Shown: positions 23,743-32,448 of the stretch, piece after piece
Layout: every line of letters begins with the position of its first letter
How positions within the stretch are numbered: the first letter of the stretch is position 1
Assembly: GCA_964398185.1 (NCBI GenBank)
Contig: CAYNML010000002.1
Coordinates: 62,001-126,000 of the forward strand
DNA length: 64,000 nt
From: Fen-1058 sp964398185
Lineage (GTDB): Bacteria > Chloroflexota > Anaerolineae > Fen-1058
Direction of reading: 5' to 3'
Notes under the pieces: generated by a model
Database searches by the model: none
Told to the model about the DNA's origin: nothing
What the model saw: only the letters and a program-made list of their open reading frames with translations
Program-made: the position numbers and the translations under genes

Positions 23743-24062
23743 ACCACCATACCCTCGCGCCGGACGTTCAGCAAGAACGGTGTACTGGCATGAGTGTACT
23801 GTTCACGCGAAACAAAGACGCGCGAGATGACCACGTCGTTTTGCAATGACAAGGCGGCCAGACCGGGGGAAGTGCGGTGCAGTAGATCGCTGTAGTCAAA
23901 CTCGCCGTGCACGACGACCAGTAGGTCAATATCCGAATCGGGACGCGCTTCGCCGCGCGCGCGCGAACCGAACAGGATAATCGTGTCCAGTCGATCCCCC
24001 AGAGTCAGCGCCAATTCACGCCGGACCGTTTGTAGAATAGCCGGCAAAGTTTGTTCGGGCAT
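23739..24062 (-). CDS. MNT-type nucleotidyltransferase
   Basis: A 107-residue minimal nucleotidyltransferase. ILFGSRARGEARPDSDIDLLVVV carries the GS and DxD catalytic frame, and QNDVVISRVFVS holds the third acid. ATG 24062 (MPEQTL) is preferred; the frame extends 16 codons more. It overlaps a HEPN pseudogene, so the antitoxin outlives its toxin. Confidence 0.85.
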   Translation of the reverse strand: MPEQTLPAILQTVRRELALTLGDRLDTIILFGSRARGEARPDSDIDLLVVVHGEFDYSDLLHRTSPGLAALSLQNDVVISRVFVSREQYTHASTPFLLNVRREGMVV

Positions 24063-24150
24063 TGGGCTTCTCCACGCCAGTGCGGTTGATCTGATTCTAT
24101 GATCGATCAATCAGCGCGTCAAATGACCGGTGACGTTTGCGCGTCACGTC

Positions 24151-24969
24151 TTACGCTTCACGCTTCAAAATCTCCCGAATCAACTCTTTGCGCTGCGCGC
24201 CGCTCAACGTTTCCAACTTCCGCACGCCCAGCGGATCGATCTCTTCGCGCAGCAGGCGCACTTCTTCCACGGTCGGCGGTTCGGTCTCGCGCACGTCGGG
24301 CGCAACTTCCAACTCGAAGCCGGTCTTGGCCTGCACCTTCTCGATCGATTGGCCGGGGTGATACGAGGTGAGCCGCATGCGGCCATTGGCAAAATCAAAT
24401 TGCCCCAGGTTGGTGATGCAGTACTGCGGGCCGCAGCCAGCCGATCGGTGGGGGGAATGCCCCAGGCCGCTGATGAAATCGACCTGCTCCACGAAGACGG
24501 CGCGTGAATGGCGCGGCACGTAGATCATTGCGTGATTGTCGAAGATGGTCACATCGGGGATGCCGCCGCTGCCGGGCAGGCGCATCTGCGGACGGGCATA
24601 GTCGCTGCCGATGAAGACATTGTTGAAGTTGCCGCGCGCGTCCACCTGCGCCGGGCGGAAGAATTCCTTTACGTTGAAGCGCGGCAGAAATTCGCAACTG
24701 ATGCGCGGAAAGGACATGAGCAGCAGGCCGTGATCGAGCCACGGCTTTTCGATGCTGGTCAGGCCCAGCGGCGCCCAGTCGCGGCACAGCGTGCCGCCCA
24801 CGGCGGAGGCGAACCACAGATCGGGCGCGTGGGTCAGCTTGGCCAGCAGCACGCCGGCCATCACCAGCGGCGTGGCGATGCCCTGGCCGATCACTTCGCC
24901 ATTGACGATCTGGCGGCAGATGCAGACGGAGATGAGTTCGTCGATGGTGTAGTCAGTTGAAAGGGTCAT
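24151..24969 (-). CDS. CoA-transferase family I subunit B (GctB/IpdB-like), orphan
   Basis: A 272-residue beta subunit-like protein opening YTIDELISVCICRQIVNGEVIGQGIATPLV and with MRLPGSGGIPDV and a long RAVFVEQVDFISGLGHSP segment. Such subunits pair with an alpha subunit to move or hydrolyse CoA thioesters, for example in glutaconate or steroid-ring breakdown. The catalytic ENG-type Glu of transferases is not evident, so an IpdB-like hydrolase role is possible. No alpha subunit gene is in the window. A TATAAT box lies about 30 bases upstream on the minus strand. Confidence 0.8.
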   Translation of the reverse strand: MTLSTDYTIDELISVCICRQIVNGEVIGQGIATPLVMAGVLLAKLTHAPDLWFASAVGGTLCRDWAPLGLTSIEKPWLDHGLLLMSFPRISCEFLPRFNVKEFFRPAQVDARGNFNNVFIGSDYARPQMRLPGSGGIPDVTIFDNHAMIYVPRHSRAVFVEQVDFISGLGHSPHRSAGCGPQYCITNLGQFDFANGRMRLTSYHPGQSIEKVQAKTGFELEVAPDVRETEPPTVEEVRLLREEIDPLGVRKLETLSGAQRKELIREILKREA

Positions 24970-25027
24970 GATATTCAGTCGGGTTAAGAAGTGGCTGCAT
25001 TATAGCGCATTCTGCACCTCTTCATGC

Positions 25028-25082
25028 TCAAGGCGGACGACAGTCCGCCGTTAGCAGGCGCTGGGCGACAGTCCAGCGGGAG
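25028..25082. repeat. Two small hairpins with cgacagtcc cores
   Basis: gcggacgacagtccgc and gctgggcgacagtccagc each fold on themselves around a gacag loop. They lie just after the DUF2179 gene and may terminate it. Confidence 0.45.
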
Positions 25083-25091
25083 CGCCGGAAA

Positions 25092-25607
25092 TCAATGCCG
25101 GAAATAGCCGCGCTGCAGCGGCTGAATCTCGTCCACGGTGATGAATGCGCCGGGGTCGATCTGTTTGACGATGCCCTGCGCTCGGGCGATGTCACGGCGG
25201 GCGATGGCCGAGTTGACGACGGTGATTTCACCATCGCGGCCATGCGCGCTGAACTCGGTAACCGCGAAGTTGGCTTCACGCAGCGCTTCGGCAATGACCG
25301 GGCCAGCGGTGGGCGAATACACCCGCAGCATGGCATGGCCCAGCGCCAGGCGCTGTTCGGCCAGCATGCCGATGACCACACCCGCCCCGAAGCCCAGCGC
25401 ATACCCGGCTACCGTGAATGGATCGAGCGGCCCGCTGAGTACGGCGCTGACCGCCAGAATGAAGACCGTGGCCTGCACCACACCGATGCCGCCCGCCAGC
25501 AGCTTGCGCCCGCGCATCACGAACAGCAGGCGCAGCGTGTCCAGCGACATATCGATCACGCGCATGGCAAAGACGAAGAGTCCGGCGAGAAGTGGAGTCA
25601 TCTGCAA
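25092..25607 (-). CDS. DUF2179 membrane protein (UPF0316-like)
   Basis: A 171-residue protein with three membrane helices in the first 85 residues (AGLFVFAMRVIDMSLDTLR; VVQATVFILAVSAVL; VAGYALGFGAGVVIGM), followed by a DUF2179 domain of about 80 residues containing FSAHGRDGEITVVNSAIARRD and ITVDEIQPLQRGYFRH. Function unknown; members are small integral membrane proteins with a cytoplasmic ligand-binding-like tail. An ATG two codons downstream (MTPLL) is an alternative start. Confidence 0.88.
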   Translation of the reverse strand: MQMTPLLAGLFVFAMRVIDMSLDTLRLLFVMRGRKLLAGGIGVVQATVFILAVSAVLSGPLDPFTVAGYALGFGAGVVIGMLAEQRLALGHAMLRVYSPTAGPVIAEALREANFAVTEFSAHGRDGEITVVNSAIARRDIARAQGIVKQIDPGAFITVDEIQPLQRGYFRH

Positions 25608-25808
25608 TCTCCAGGCATTGAAGCTGTGGCGGCAAAACGCTGGCCTCCTGCCCCGCGATCAGCGGAGGCCAGACCCGTTGAGCCGCGCGGGATATTGTAT
25701 CACGCCGCGTGCTGGTCGGGTGTCACGGTTTGCCCATCTGACACAGCGATGCTATAAAGATGTTGCACGCTGCCAACCGCCTAACTGACTCAGGGGGAAA
25801 TTCGCCTC

Positions 25809-26222
25809 ATGTTTGATCAGATCATCGCGCTGATTGTGGCTGTGGCCTGCTCAATGGGAACCTTGAGCCAGTACGACCAGCCGTCGACCGACGAGGTGCT
25901 GGTCAATCGCGCGGTGTCCGGCCGAACCGCTTACCTGCTGCCTGACAAACCCGACGGCGTAACCGGCTACCTCGCCGTGTATGAGTGCGAGCGGATCGGG
26001 GAGGTAGTCACCGTCAGCTGGTCAAATCACGTCGAACAGCTGATGGTGTTTGATTGCGCCGGGGACGATGAAACCCGGCAGTGGATGAAACAGGGGAATG
26101 TGATTGGCGAAGTAGACTATTACACGGCCCGCCGGTGGGGGATGCTGGGGCGGGCGATGCCGGACGCCATCGTCTGCCCCGTCGCCGTGGGCGAGTACCG
26201 CTGGTCCGTCAGAACGCGTTAG
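25809..26222 (+). CDS. Hypothetical small exported protein
   Basis: A 137-residue protein I do not recognise. It has a short hydrophobic N-terminus (IIALIVAVACSMG) that could be a signal or anchor, followed by a soluble part with VTGYLAVYECERIG and two further cysteines. CAGGGGGAAA lies before the ATG and a CTATAAA-like box near 25751. Its end overlaps the convergent GNAT gene by 14 bases. Confidence 0.6.
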   Translation: MFDQIIALIVAVACSMGTLSQYDQPSTDEVLVNRAVSGRTAYLLPDKPDGVTGYLAVYECERIGEVVTVSWSNHVEQLMVFDCAGDDETRQWMKQGNVIGEVDYYTARRWGMLGRAMPDAIVCPVAVGEYRWSVRTR

Positions 26223-26865
26223 CGGCGTGCGGCGTGATCCGCAGGCCGTACACATACAAATCCACGCTGTGCCCCACGCTGTGCTGATACACGTCGGTGG
26301 GAAAACTGTGCAGCCGCTGAAAGCCGAGCCGTTCGTACCACGGCACGGCGATTTTGTTTTCGCTGCTGGTCTCCAGATGCACGCCGGGGATGTTCTCAGT
26401 CCGCAGTTGATCAAGGTAGGCCTGCATCAGCGCCGTGCCCACGCCGCCGCCGCGCCGATCAGCGCGCGTGTTGATGTGCAGATGCGCGGGGTAGGGCGAC
26501 AGATCGACGTAGGGCACGCGCAGCCGCGCATAGCGCCAGATGTAGCCCAGCGATTTGCGCGTGAAGATCCCGCGATAACGCAAGGTTGCCGCGCGCCACG
26601 CCACCCGCTTCACGTTTGCACGGAACCACGCATCATAGTCGCGCGTGTCCGGGCAGCCCATGAGGTACCCAAGCAGTTCACCGTCGTCCTGCGCCACCCA
26701 CAGATACTGGCCGGCCATGTCGGTGTAGTACGTGGCGAAGGCGTCCAGAAAGACTTCGCGCGCGTCGAAGAAGCGCTCGATGGGTTCGCCGAAGTGCGCG
26801 GTATCGCCGGCTAACTGACGCACGGCCGATCGATCAGAGGGTTGATAGCGACGGATGGTCCACAT
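26209..26865 (-). CDS. GNAT-family N-acetyltransferase
   Basis: A 218-residue acetyltransferase starting at ATG 26865 (MWTIRRYQPSDR). The acetyl-CoA binding region is HINTRADRRGGGVGTALMQAYLDQL, followed by GVHLETSSENKIAVPWYERLGF. Substrate unknown. Its start lies inside the last 32 bases of the upstream glycosyltransferase gene, in a word repeat. Confidence 0.88.
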   Translation of the reverse strand: MWTIRRYQPSDRSAVRQLAGDTAHFGEPIERFFDAREVFLDAFATYYTDMAGQYLWVAQDDGELLGYLMGCPDTRDYDAWFRANVKRVAWRAATLRYRGIFTRKSLGYIWRYARLRVPYVDLSPYPAHLHINTRADRRGGGVGTALMQAYLDQLRTENIPGVHLETSSENKIAVPWYERLGFQRLHSFPTDVYQHSVGHSVDLYVYGLRITPHAANAF

Positions 26866-28009
26866 GGGGCGTAACGAGTAACGCATAATGCGTAAGGGGC
26901 GAGCGGTTGCTAACGCGCTCGGCGATGAGAGCGGCAGCGTTGGGACGAGCGGCGCGCCGCGCGGCGCGCCGCATGATCGCGCCTTGCTGCGGATCGTGCA
27001 ACAGCCGATCGGCTTGCGCGACAGCCTCGGCGGCTGACTCGGCCAGCAGCGCGGCGCTCGTCGAGGCCAGATACCGCGCGTTCATCGTCTCGTGCCCGGT
27101 CAGGGCGCGCGGAATGATGGTGGGCACGCCCGCGGCCAGCAGTTCCGATCCGGCCAGCCCGCCCGCTTTGCTGATCGCCACGTCGGCGGCGGCCAGCCAG
27201 TCGGGCATGTTGTTGACAAAGCCGCGCACGATCCACGTCTTCGACATGGCCTTCAATTGACGGCGCAGCGCGTGATTGCTGCCGGTGATGAAGACGATCT
27301 GCGCGTCCAACGGATGCGCCAACAGTGATCGCGCCACAGCCTCCAGCGCGCCCACGCCCAACCCGCCGCCCATGATCAACACAATCGCGCGATCGGGCGC
27401 GAGGCCGAGCCGCCGGGCGGCCGTGGCGCGCTCGGGCAGGGCGGCAAATTCACGTCCGATCGGAATGCCCGTCACCTCGACGATCGCCGGATCGATTCCG
27501 TCGTCGATCAAGCGCAGGCGCGCGTCATGGGTTGGCACACAGTAGCGATCGGTGCCGGGGTGCTGCCACATGCAGTGCGGATCGAAATCGGTGACGACGG
27601 TGCACAGCGGTACTGGCAGGCGTCCGCTGCGCCGCCAGCCCGCGCACAATTCCGACGGCAGGAAATGCGTGGAGAGGATTGCGTCGGGCTGGAAGGTTTC
27701 GATCGTGCGGTAGAGCGCGCGGGTGCTGATCTGCTGGGAACGATAGCGCGGCCCGCGCAGCACGCGGTTGACGGCGGGCTGATCGCTGACGGTGTAGGCC
27801 AGCTGATACAGGCGCGGCCAGCGCGTAATGAGGCCCAGCCCGCCGCGGCGGTAGACGGCGCGAAAGAGCGGATGCGTGAAGCGCATGGCGTCGATCAGTG
27901 AGACGCTGGCGCCGCGATCAAGTGCAGCCTGGGCCACGGCTTCGGCTGCGCGGCGATGACCGGCGCCGGCTTCAGCGTAGTAGATCAGGAGGCGAGGTGC
28001 AGGGGCCAC
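26834..28009 (-). CDS. MGDG-synthase/MurG-like glycosyltransferase
   Basis: A 391-residue GT28-like enzyme, probably making a glycolipid at the membrane. It opens APRLLIYYAEAGAGHRRAAEA, the diacylglycerol-glucosyltransferase-type GxGHxxAA motif, and later has IVLIMGGGLGVGALEAV and SKAGGLAGSELLAAGVPTIIPRALTGHE for nucleotide-sugar binding. I start at GTG 28009, seven bases after a TATAAT box (28022-28017), so the transcript may be leaderless. A TTG at 28159 would add 50 repeat-derived residues. The last roughly 18 residues (HYALLVTPHVDHPSLSTL) are coded by a repeat and by the GNAT start. Confidence 0.85.
   Translation of the reverse strand: MAPAPRLLIYYAEAGAGHRRAAEAVAQAALDRGASVSLIDAMRFTHPLFRAVYRRGGLGLITRWPRLYQLAYTVSDQPAVNRVLRGPRYRSQQISTRALYRTIETFQPDAILSTHFLPSELCAGWRRSGRLPVPLCTVVTDFDPHCMWQHPGTDRYCVPTHDARLRLIDDGIDPAIVEVTGIPIGREFAALPERATAARRLGLAPDRAIVLIMGGGLGVGALEAVARSLLAHPLDAQIVFITGSNHALRRQLKAMSKTWIVRGFVNNMPDWLAAADVAISKAGGLAGSELLAAGVPTIIPRALTGHETMNARYLASTSAALLAESAAEAVAQADRLLHDPQQGAIMRRAARRAARPNAAALIAERVSNRSPLTHYALLVTPHVDHPSLSTL
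26866..26897. repeat. Short-word inverted repeat (gtaacg/cgttac-type words)
   Basis: gtaacgagtaacgcataatgcgtaag contains acgcataatgcgt, a small palindrome, and gagtaac words like those at 2860-2907. It is read as the C-terminus of the glycosyltransferase. Confidence 0.55.
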
Positions 28010-28049
28010 GCGGCTGATTATACCCGAAGGCGGGTGCGACTGAGAAGGC

Positions 28050-28155
28050 AGGAAGACGGGAAGAAGGGAAGGAGCGATGGAGCGATGGAGAGAATGAGGG
28101 ACAGAGAGATGGCGGGAAACTTCTCTCTGTCTCTCCATCTCTCTATCTCTCTTTC
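28050..28155. repeat. Short-word inverted repeat (gagatgg/ctctctgt words)
   Basis: The left arm (gcgatggagcgatggagag, agagagatgg) pairs with the right arm (tctctctgtctctccatctc). It closely resembles the block in the btuC start. Confidence 0.7.
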
Positions 28156-29457
28156 TCAATTGCGTGGTCGTGCTTGCAGCACGGCGTTGAGCGTCAGCGT
28201 CTGCCCGTCGCGCCAGATTTCGATGGTGATGTTCTCGCCGACTTTGTGATGATTCAACAAGTTGGCAAAGCCGGATTCATCGGCGATCGGCTCGTCGCCA
28301 AGACGGGTGATGATGTCCCCGCTGCGAACGCCGGCCAAGTCGGCGGCGCCGCCGGACACGACGGCGTTGACGTAGACGCCCCATTGCAGGGGCAGGTTGT
28401 TGAACTGCGCGATGTCCGGCGAGATGATCTGCCAGCGCACGCCCAGGTAAGGCCGTTCCACGTAGCCTGTGCTAATCAACTGCGAGGTGATGTCGCTGAC
28501 GGTGCGCGCGGGGATGGAGAAGCCCAGCCCTTCGGCCACGGCGTTGTTGGCGCCGTTGCCGCGCACGATGGCCGTGTTGATGCCCACCACTTGTCCCGCC
28601 AGATTGACCAACGGCCCGCCGGAGTTGCCTTCGTTGATGGCGGCGTCGGTCTGGATCATTTTTTCGTACGACGTGCCGTCGTCGGTATCGAGCGTGCGGC
28701 CCAGCGCGCTGATGACGCCAAAGGTCACGGTGTTTTTGAAGTCGCCGAGCGGGCTGCCAATGGCAATGACCGCTTCGCCAATCTGCAATTGATCGGAATC
28801 CCCCAGCTCGGCCACGGCGGGCACGGTGACATTCACTTTGATCACGGCCAGATCGGTCACCGCATCCAGGCCGATCATCTCGGCGGGCACGGTGGAGCCG
28901 TCGGCGAAGATCACTTCCAGCGATTCGTAACCTTCGACCACGTGGTTGTTGGTGATGATGTAGCCCTGCGGTGAGACGATGACACCAGAGCCGCTGCCCT
29001 TGGGCTGTTCGACACTGCTGCCGAACCAGCCAAAGACGCGCTGGCGCGGCATGGTGTTGACAACCGTGACTACGGCAGGGCCGACGCGCTGCACGGCGGC
29101 GACGACAGCGGCGTTGGCGTCGGTAGTACGCAGCGAGTTGGCCGCCGGGGCGGAGACCGGAACGACCGCGGTGGTGGAGGCTGCACGCGTGGCCTGCGCC
29201 TCCCAGGCGTTTTGCGCGACGAAGGCTCCGGCGACGCCGCCTCCGATGGCGCCGATAATCAGCCCGATGATCAACATGCCGATCAGGGCGATGATCCACT
29301 GTCCGCGGCGCGAACCGCTGGAGCGCGGCGCGGGGCCGCGCGGCGCGGGGTCGCGCGGCGGATCCGATCGGGTTGGCGGAAAAACGGGAGCAGGCGGCGT
29401 GACACTCACCGGTTGAGTGTCGGCACGATCGAAGGGAGTTTCAGGCTTGTCTAGCAT
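28156..29457 (-). CDS. htrA: HtrA/DegP-type serine protease
   Basis: A 433-residue membrane-anchored quality-control protease. A Pro-rich cytoplasmic segment of about 55 residues is followed by one helix (WIIALIGMLIIGLIIGAIGG), a trypsin-like domain with the triad His (TNNHVVEGYESL), Asp (TDLAVIKV) and Ser (GNSGGPLVN), and one PDZ domain (YLGVRWQ to GQTLTLNAVL). I start at ATG 29457; a GTG two codons upstream is possible. Followed by the glycosyltransferase after a repeat. It should act outside the membrane on damaged exported proteins. Confidence 0.95.
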   Translation of the reverse strand: MLDKPETPFDRADTQPVSVTPPAPVFPPTRSDPPRDPAPRGPAPRSSGSRRGQWIIALIGMLIIGLIIGAIGGGVAGAFVAQNAWEAQATRAASTTAVVPVSAPAANSLRTTDANAAVVAAVQRVGPAVVTVVNTMPRQRVFGWFGSSVEQPKGSGSGVIVSPQGYIITNNHVVEGYESLEVIFADGSTVPAEMIGLDAVTDLAVIKVNVTVPAVAELGDSDQLQIGEAVIAIGSPLGDFKNTVTFGVISALGRTLDTDDGTSYEKMIQTDAAINEGNSGGPLVNLAGQVVGINTAIVRGNGANNAVAEGLGFSIPARTVSDITSQLISTGYVERPYLGVRWQIISPDIAQFNNLPLQWGVYVNAVVSGGAADLAGVRSGDIITRLGDEPIADESGFANLLNHHKVGENITIEIWRDGQTLTLNAVLQARPRN

Positions 29458-29575
29458 GATCACCAGCGCAAATGAAGATTAGCTTGCTGCTGTAATTATC
29501 GCGCGTGATGCTTAAGACAACATGAGTTGCGGCCAAGAGAAACGTAAGGTTCGCCTGAAGAAAGTCACACCGCTG

Positions 29576-30865
29576 CTACGGCGTGGCGTTGGGCGTGGGC
29601 GTGGCGGTCGGCTGCACCGCCGGGCGCGAGCCGGGCCGCGGCGTGGGCGTAGGCGTGGGCGTGGGCACGGTGTCCAACCATTCGAAGCTGGATTCGCTGT
29701 TGGGACTGACCACGCGATAGGTGGGTTGGTTGTCGCTGCCCGTGCCGGTCTGCCGCACAATCATGACACGCCATTTGAACAGGCGGTTGGGATCGTCGGG
29801 CGCGGGGAATTGATCGGTCAGCAGGTGATAGCTGGTGGCGCGCGTGCGGAAGGCGATGGTTCGTGCGCCGGGACGTTCCACTTCCACCAGGTACAACTCT
29901 TCGGGCAGCAGGATGCCGGACGAGAGCCATTGCAGCAAGATCGGCGACGAATTGCCGATGAAGATTTCACGATCGAGCGGCGTCAGCAGCTTGACGGGCG
30001 GATACTGCGCCTGAGGTGTGGATGTGGCCGCGGCCGCGGCTGCGGCTGAGCCGCCCGGCCCCGGCGTGAAGGTGGGCGTGGGCGCAATGGGGATCTTGAT
30101 CTGATCACCGATTTGCAGCGACTGGATATTTTCGATCGCAGGATTGTAGTCCACAATGCGCTGCATCGGTAGATCGAATTTGGCGGCGATGTCACTGAGT
30201 GTATCGCCAGGCTGCACGATGTAAACGATGTCCGTCGCGGCGACCGGTGCTGACGTTCCAGGGGCCGCGGGGGCCGTAGCCGTGGGCTGCGGCGTGGGCG
30301 GCGGAATCTTGAGCACTTCGCCCACGACAATCAATTCGTCTTCGGCTTTGCCGTTGTAACTCATCAATTCCGGCACGGTCAGATCGTAGAGCAGTGCAAT
30401 ACGGCCCGGCGTGTCGCCATTCTTCACGGTGTATTCGAGGGGCGGGATCGGCGTGGGCGTGCCCGTCGGGGTGGCCGTGGCGCGCGGCGTGGCCGTGGGC
30501 AAGATCACCGAGCGCGTGGGGGTGCGGGTAAGCGTGGGCGTCAGCGCCGCAATGGCCGACTGGCGCGTGCTCTGCACGATGATGGCGACGAACAAGGCGA
30601 TGACGATGACGGTGAAGACGATGACGATGATGCGCGTGGGGCGCTGGGCGGCTTCCACGCGCTGCTCGCGCGCAATGGCTTTGGCCTGCGCGGCTTCAGC
30701 TTTGGCAATGGCGATCAGATCGGCGTTGCAGTAGACGCAGGTTTTGGCGCGCGAGGAGATCGTTGCGCCGCATTGCGGGCAGACGCGTTGTGATTCAGCC
30801 GGAGCACTTTCCGGGGCCGCCGGTTTGGCCTCGGCGCGCGGTTTGCCGGGACGTGGAAACTTCAT
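29576..30865 (-). CDS. Zinc-ribbon, membrane-anchored LysM protein
   Basis: A 429-residue protein: an N-terminal zinc ribbon (CPQCG...CVYC, residues about 29-45) in the cytoplasm, one membrane helix (about 78-100), a Thr/Pro-rich stretch, two LysM domains (YTVKNGDTPGRIALLYD and YIVQPGDTLSDIAAKFD) that should bind peptidoglycan or other glycan, an Ala/Pro linker, a beta-sandwich-like segment (LLTPLDREIFIGNSSPILLQW) and a second Thr/Pro tail. The stop-start junction with the HD gene is ATGA (30862-30865), so both are in one operon. The zinc ribbon/LysM combination suggests a cell-wall-linked surface protein of unknown role. Confidence 0.85.
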   Translation of the reverse strand: MKFPRPGKPRAEAKPAAPESAPAESQRVCPQCGATISSRAKTCVYCNADLIAIAKAEAAQAKAIAREQRVEAAQRPTRIIVIVFTVIVIALFVAIIVQSTRQSAIAALTPTLTRTPTRSVILPTATPRATATPTGTPTPIPPLEYTVKNGDTPGRIALLYDLTVPELMSYNGKAEDELIVVGEVLKIPPPTPQPTATAPAAPGTSAPVAATDIVYIVQPGDTLSDIAAKFDLPMQRIVDYNPAIENIQSLQIGDQIKIPIAPTPTFTPGPGGSAAAAAAATSTPQAQYPPVKLLTPLDREIFIGNSSPILLQWLSSGILLPEELYLVEVERPGARTIAFRTRATSYHLLTDQFPAPDDPNRLFKWRVMIVRQTGTGSDNQPTYRVVSPNSESSFEWLDTVPTPTPTPTPRPGSRPAVQPTATPTPNATP

Positions 30866-31440
30866 TTGACTAGACTACCATCCAGGCTCAGGGTGGGCGC
30901 GATGGCTTGCAGGGCTTGCAGCACCACGCCGATATGCTCGTCCAGCGGCACGCCCAGCGCGGCCGCGGCGTGCTCGATCTCTGTTCGATCGACGGCGGCG
31001 GCGAAGGCTTTGTCCTTCCACTTCTTGCGCACGCTGGAGACGGTGACATCGGCGATGTTCTTGTTGGGGCGCACCAGCGCGGTGGCCGTGATCAGGCCGG
31101 TCAATTCATCCACCGCGTACAGCGCTTTCTCCAGATCGGTGACGCGCTCCACACCGGTGACTTCGGTGGCGTGCGAGAGAATGGCGCGAATGATTTCTTC
31201 GCTCACGCCGCGCGCGCGCAGGATGGTCGATCCCATGATGGGGTGACCCTGCACAGTCACGTCTGGATAACGCTCATAGTCGAAGTCATGCAGCAGGCCC
31301 ACCACGCCCCACAGTTCGACGTCGCCGTTGAAGCGCGGCGCATAGGCGCGCAGGGCCGCTTCAACGGACAGCATGTGCTTGCGCAGCGAATCGCTGGCGG
31401 TGTATTCGGTTACGATGGCCCAGGCTTCTTCGCGGTTCAT
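30862..31440 (-). CDS. HD-domain phosphohydrolase
   Basis: A 192-residue HD protein: LRKHMLSVEAALRAYA carries the first His, GLLHDFDYERYPD the HD pair, and HPIMGSTILR and ILSHATEVTGVERVT the later His residues. These proteins bind a divalent metal and hydrolyse phosphoester or nucleotide substrates; the substrate is unknown. A TATAAT box at 31499-31494 predicts a transcript starting at the palindrome 31455-31487. Confidence 0.9.
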   Translation of the reverse strand: MNREEAWAIVTEYTASDSLRKHMLSVEAALRAYAPRFNGDVELWGVVGLLHDFDYERYPDVTVQGHPIMGSTILRARGVSEEIIRAILSHATEVTGVERVTDLEKALYAVDELTGLITATALVRPNKNIADVTVSSVRKKWKDKAFAAAVDRTEIEHAAAALGVPLDEHIGVVLQALQAIAPTLSLDGSLVK

Positions 31441-31454
31441 GGTGACTTCATGCG

Positions 31455-31499
31455 AAACCTGACAGGTTGTAGTAACCTGTCAGGTTTGGCGGCATTATA
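31455..31499 (-). promoter_or_regulatory. Promoter box and leader palindrome of the HD-LysM operon
   Basis: On the minus strand TATAAT (31499-31494) is followed after six bases by the long palindrome with arms aaacctgacaggtt and aacctgtcaggttt (31455-31487). It could also terminate the TPR gene transcript. Confidence 0.5.
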
Positions 31500-31518
31500 C
31501 CACAGCCGATCGGTCTGC

Positions 31519-32448
31519 CTACCTCGTCGGTGTGATGGTGCGGGTGCGGGTGGGGGTGCGCGTGACTGTGACGGTACGGGTTGCAGTGACGGTGACCGTG
31601 CGCGTTGTCGTGGCCGTCGCCGTGGGGGTGGCGGTGAACGTCGGCGTCGGCGTGCGCGTGGGCGTCGGCGTGAAGGTGTCCGTCGGCGTGGGTGTCGGTG
31701 TGCGCGTGGCGGTCGGCGTGCGTGTCGGTGTGGGCGTAATCGTCGGCGTCTCGGTCGATGTGGCCGTGGCGGTCGGCGTTTCGGTCGGTGTCCGCGTGAC
31801 GGTTGGCGTGTTGGTGGGCGTGGCTGTGCAGCGCGACAACGGGCAGGGCGTGGGCGTCCAGGTGGGCGTGAAGGTCCACGTGGGCGGAATAGTGGCCGTG
31901 CGCGAAGGCGTCAGCGTGATGGTGGGTGTGACGGGATTCATGATCCGGCCGACGAGATTGAACGAGCCGAGCGCGATCAGCAGGATCATCAGGCCGAAGA
32001 CGCCGATGATGGCGAACTTGAGCGAAGTGGGCATCTGGGTGCGTCCGCCCCGTTTGCGCGGCGCACCCTGGCGCGGCGCGGGTCTGGCTGCGGCTCCCGC
32101 CGTGACGACCACGGCTGCGGGCACGGCGGCCGCCTCCACGCGGGGGGTGTCGATCATCGATCGGGCGGTGATGAGCGCCGCGACTTTTGCCGCTAATTCG
32201 TTGCGGCGTTTCTCGCCGAGTTTTTGCAGTTCGTTGGCGGCGTTGACGTTGTGGGGATTGATCGCCAGCACCTGCCGCAGACAGTCTTCTTTCTCGGCGT
32301 CGTCGAGGGCGAGGGTGCTGAGCCACAACCAGGCGTTCTCACTGCGCGGATCGGTGACGAGGGCGAGGTTGAACATCTCGCGCGCCTTGTCGTTCTGCCC
32401 GCGCCGCGCCAGCGTGATGCCTTGAGCGATGAGGTCTTTGGCGTCCAT
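31519..32448 (-). CDS. TPR protein with membrane helix and Thr-Pro surface tail
   Basis: A 309-residue protein. Residues 1-75 hold a TPR pair (LAQGITLARRGQNDKAREMF, NAWLWLSTLALDDAEKEDCLRQVLAINPHN); an Ala-rich linker, a basic stretch and one helix (FAIIGVFGLMILLIALGSF, about 150-170) follow. The last 125 residues are almost pure Thr-Pro/Thr-Ala repeats with one Cys pair. The tail is probably a rigid, exported, glycosylated stalk. Likely a wall-spanning scaffold; function unknown. I start at ATG 32448. Confidence 0.85.
   Translation of the reverse strand: MDAKDLIAQGITLARRGQNDKAREMFNLALVTDPRSENAWLWLSTLALDDAEKEDCLRQVLAINPHNVNAANELQKLGEKRRNELAAKVAALITARSMIDTPRVEAAAVPAAVVVTAGAAARPAPRQGAPRKRGGRTQMPTSLKFAIIGVFGLMILLIALGSFNLVGRIMNPVTPTITLTPSRTATIPPTWTFTPTWTPTPCPLSRCTATPTNTPTVTRTPTETPTATATSTETPTITPTPTRTPTATRTPTPTPTDTFTPTPTRTPTPTFTATPTATATTTRTVTVTATRTVTVTRTPTRTRTITPTR

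Noticed and set aside
31532..32425. 297-residue plus-strand frame of Val-Gly-Val repeats
   Set aside because: It is the complement of the Thr-Pro coding repeats of the TPR protein; no ribosome-binding site or promoter.
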